Positions 59,101-64,000 of a stretch of 64,000 nt of DNA are shown in pieces. Source of the DNA: Verpa conica (lineage: Eukaryota > Ascomycota > Pezizomycetes > Pezizales > Morchellaceae); contig JAUFSD010000008.1 of the NCBI GenBank assembly GCA_033030425.1, forward strand, positions 310,001 to 374,000, read 5' to 3'. How positions within the stretch are numbered: position 1 is the stretch's first letter; each line of letters opens with the position of its first letter. Made by a program: the position numbers and the translations under genes. A model generated the notes under the pieces. It was not told the origin of the DNA, ran no database searches, and was given only the letters and a program-made list of their open reading frames with translations.

Positions 59101-60696
59101 ATAGGCAAGACCATGCACCCTAGAGTACTCCTCTATTCCATAATTAGGAAACTTCCGGGTGCAGATTATAACTTTCTTATAGTATCTAGTTGATATTGTG
59201 TTACTTAAGAGATTAGCTTGGATTCTCTGAATGAGATGTTGTCATTCGGAACAGAATAGATAGAAGCACCACTCAACCGGAGTTTTCCATTTTTAAGTAT
59301 GTTTAGCTTGAATGATACTAGTGTAGCTATTGTATGAAATGTCTAGACTTCTTAAGACATGGAATTTTACGTCTCCACTGAACATTAGTGCTATAACAAG
59401 TAGCCTTTAGTTTCCCTTTTAGCAATAAAGGTACATCCAGCATAGATTTAGGTTGATATACCGTTAAATATATAAACACCTCACTTACTATAATATTGTG
59501 ATGAATATTAGATATACTTTACTTTGCCCTTTACTATGAGTGGAAAATTTCTCCTAAGCTAGGGGAAAATATATAGAGTGAGTTGTTAGGGCCTTTGTGA
59601 TACCGTAAAGGATGACTAAAGACCTAGTAGATATATTCTTTGTCAAACTTATTCAGCTGATTTATTTTGGACCTTACGTAGGCTACTGAAATTTGATTCC
59701 AAAGTTGGTGATTACTCGTTGTATATTAATCTTAAAATAGTCAGGAGAGGTAAAACCCAGGGTAGAACTCCGGTCGTCAAGAGAAAATTCCCCCTAGTAA
59801 CTACGAGAATTTCACATGTGGCCTGAGAGATCTTCTAGAATATCGTCTCTAGATTTAAAGATGTAGTCTTAATAGGACTATGACGTCATCCTCAAAGCCC
59901 CACATTCTTAGCCGGTGAGAAATTTTATCAGATGGAACCTACATTTGTCATATCATTGCGAGTGACGCAGTATGATCCGGTTGACTCACAGTGGCGGGCA
60001 TCAAAATTCTCGTGGTTTGTCATCAATACCAGCTAGACAACTCGGAAGACTGAACTGGTACGCCCAATTGACAGTGGTAGTGATCCTGGGTACAAGCGGC
60101 ATAAAAAATGTTTGTATATTCGCTCAGTGGTATTTGGTCCTTCCAATTCCTGCCCTGTCAGGTTCACGTGGACGAGTGAGTGGTGATGGGAGCACAAGGC
60201 CAGCATTTATTTGTGTAAAATTAATCCGAACCCGTGGGGTAGAGCTTCCGTGGAGAACAGATTCTCCAATGATTAGATTCCCAGTCCGCAACCGAGGCAG
60301 GGGAGAAAGGCATCGAAGCCCTAGACTACCAGAAAAAAGGAATGAGATTCCTTCTTAGAACAGGACTCGGGAGGGTGAGATCTCTCGTGGCGCTCTTGTA
60401 TGGCCCAGCTGAGTAATTTGTTGAGGATTCCGCATTATTTCTGTGGTGGCACGCGGACACCGGCTATCGTCGTCCCCGCCAAGCGCCCTTACCCGGTCTG
60501 CGGAGGTTCCGCCCAGGGCCGTTCGTTCAGTGAGAAACTTGAACTCTGGGTTTCTTCACTCACTTCGTTTTTAAAGAAAAACCTCTTCTTCTCCTAGGAA
60601 GATTCGTTTTACGATTGCTCATACTCGTCTTTTTACTTCATCTCATCGTTTTTCATCAATTAGAGATATCGTTTGGATTTCTTCTCTTTGCCCGTC
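56184..60696. other. 4.5-kb AT-rich gene-poor stretch
   Basis: No gene, tRNA or intact mobile element is supported. Both strands are full of stops up to about 59950. An ORF at 59972-60358 and the GC-richer DNA around it resemble nothing I know. The last ~250 bp is the promoter and leader of the dihydrolipoamide dehydrogenase gene, with CT-rich runs. Confidence 0.6.
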
Positions 60697-62590
<1,894 letters not shown>

Positions 62591-63734
62591 ATAAGCACAA
62601 AAATGTAGTTTGTGCGCAGGCCGAGGGACGTGGAGGAGGTAAATGGTTTGGGTGGGGTGTTTTTTCTTAGATTAGCGAAGAAACCGGTATGGGAGGTTGT
62701 AAGGAGCGTCCTTGTATTTTTTTTCCTACTTATTCTCTTTCCTCTCGAAATATCTCAAGCATGTTCATATCTTCTGTGTAGCACGTAAAGTGGGGTTTGA
62801 AGTTTCTTTCGATTGAGTTGTGTTTTATGAATGTGCAGGGGACATATGAGGGGTAAGTGGGGGATTTCCCCTAAAGTAAAAGGCAAGGAGTAGCGAATCC
62901 TAGCGATGCCGCAGCCTTGCATGAAGGGCAGCTTTTGAGCGTTTCAAGCTTTTTGGGTTGGGTTGCAACAGCCATCTTGCGGTCCAGTCTTGCGGTATCG
63001 GGGGTTGCCGACTAGGTTCTGGTGGGGAGATGCATCCCATCTTCAGCAATATAGTAAGTATTCTTCATGTAGCCCCTGCAAGAGTGGGCACTCTACTCGG
63101 GGCCTGTAAGATCTAGGCGAATTGGAATCAAGTTCTTGCCTGCCCGAGTACAGCACCCTGCAGCTCCTCAAACAGCATATGCCACCCATGGAGCGAATGG
63201 AATAATTCACGGGGTATTTATATATGTGGTAGAGCAAGAAACAGAGGAGAGAAATCCAAACATTCTCATCCCACCTCACCTCATGAGATAGTAATCTATG
63301 GCGATATAGGAAGATTATCAGGGGATGAGACAAACGCCCGTGTGTTTGATAACCGCCGTTCACGGTTAGGCAAATGGTTGCTCCAGAAGCATCCAAGCCT
63401 TTTTCCCTTTCCCCCTCACCCACGCGTTTTTGCCTCTTCTTATCTGTTAAGAGCTCCAGCCTTTCCCATAGTCTCTTCGTTCTTTCCCATTTTCCATTTT
63501 CGTTCTCTCTTCTCAAAGTTTTCTGCTGTCTTTTTTCTTTCTTTCTTTCTTTACTTTCTTTGAATATCGATTTACCTTCGTGACTGACACGTCACACCTA
63601 AGTCACGTTCTCGGACCTCACCCCTAGTTCGTGATCCCGTGACTGCCCGTATCCCAAAGCACCTCACTCTTTTCATTGTGTTTCGGTATTGCGTTTCCTC
63701 TTCTCCTAAGAAACGCATGAATAATTAGCCCATA
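62591..63734. promoter_or_regulatory. 3' flank of LPD1 and promoter of the terminal gene
   Basis: No gene is supported. The right end has a long CT-rich tract (about 63395-63565) and then a cluster of GTGAC/GTCAC motifs at 63580-63644 before the start codon at 63735. Confidence 0.55.
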
Positions 63735-64000
63735 ATGATGCAAACTCCGCCGCCCTCCCAACGGAAGTTCATGTCCGGCCCGCGACGGGTTGCGTCAGTG
63801 CCTGTTAGGCTTGGTGCTGGTCTTGAAAGGAGAGGGAGTTACTCCTCGAGTACGGAGCATTCGACACCGCCTATCCCTACTCCAGGTGGGAGTGTACAGA
63901 ACAATATTGATTTACTGTTTGCGCACTCGAGTGCAAGAATTGTGAGCTTTAGTACGGTGGCATCTGGTGGACAATTGATGCCATGGACGAACCTGACGGA
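63735..64000 (+). CDS. Inp1-like peroxisome inheritance protein, 5' part (cut by window end)
   Basis: An open frame from the ATG pair at 63735/63738 runs through the window edge (88 codons). It reads MMQTPPPSQRKFMSGPRRV, then STPPIPTPGG, then NNIDLLFAHSSARIVSFSTV and LMPWTNLT. The LFxHxSARIVSF motif followed by PW is what I recall from the start of Inp1-domain proteins of Pezizomycotina, which tether peroxisomes to the cell cortex during division. Most of the domain lies outside the window, so the call rests on one motif. No intron is visible so far. Confidence 0.5.
   Translation, partial: MMQTPPPSQRKFMSGPRRVASVPVRLGAGLERRGSYSSSTEHSTPPIPTPGGSVQNNIDLLFAHSSARIVSFSTVASGGQLMPWTNLT

Noticed and set aside
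59972..60358. 128-residue plus-strand ORF in the gap before LPD1
   Set aside because: No family features or splice partners; composition looks random apart from a basic tail.

Overview
The window is nuclear DNA of a filamentous ascomycete (Pezizomycotina). Genes are interrupted by short introns, mostly 53-106 nt, with GT...AG ends and CTAAC or CTGAC branch sites. The gene set includes a complex I subunit (absent from baker's yeast), a Ytp1-like protein, an Ace2/Swi5 factor and several families confined to filamentous fungi. The long degenerate gene-poor stretches, homopolymer runs and low gene density would suit a repeat-rich genome such as a Pezizomycete, but that is only a guess. All multi-exon models were built by hand by joining reading frames at splice sites, checking phase, and comparing with remembered family sequences.

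Layout. 0-4 kb: one weak small ORF and AT-rich DNA. 4-6 kb: Ace2/Swi5-type zinc-finger factor (minus). 8.4-9.2 kb: ubiquitin-eS31 fusion gene. 10 kb: member of a fungus-only coiled-coil family, possibly decayed. 12.5-14.4 kb: secreted protein with two repeat blocks and a conserved fungal C-terminal domain. 16.9-18.5 kb: MCT-type MFS transporter. 20.3-23.6 kb: VAC14. 24.5-24.9 kb: three-exon 71-residue protein. 27.7-30.4 kb: mitochondrial ABC exporter ATM1. 32.6-34.2 kb: AIM24. 34.4-35.7 kb: proteasome subunit RPN9, divergent from the complex I 40 kDa subunit at 36.0-37.5 kb. 37.8-38.9 kb: LACTB2-like metallo-beta-lactamase fold protein. 39.4 kb: small basic protein. 41.9-43.8 kb: SAGA deubiquitinase UBP8. 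44.5-46.2 kb: splicing factor SF3A3. 47.8-49.0 kb: eEF1A lysine methyltransferase EFM5. 50.0-52.2 kb: YTP1-like membrane protein. 53.6-56.2 kb: fungal transcription-factor-domain protein with no visible zinc cluster. 56.2-60.7 kb: gene-poor AT-rich DNA. 60.7-62.6 kb: dihydrolipoamide dehydrogenase. 63.7 kb to the end: start of an Inp1-like peroxisome inheritance gene, cut by the window edge.

There is no operon-like logic. Most genes are housekeeping: protein turnover (ubiquitin, RPN9, UBP8), translation (eS31, EFM5), splicing (SF3A3) and membrane identity (VAC14). Four of the six genes between 27.7 and 39.7 kb have likely mitochondrial products. The less ordinary items are the repeat-bearing secreted protein, a 14-nt microexon in the complex I gene, a GC-AG intron in UBP8, a perfect palindrome over the start codon of the LACTB2-like gene, and the transcription-factor-domain protein without a DNA-binding domain. 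I found no CRISPR array, rRNA, convincing tRNA or intact transposon.
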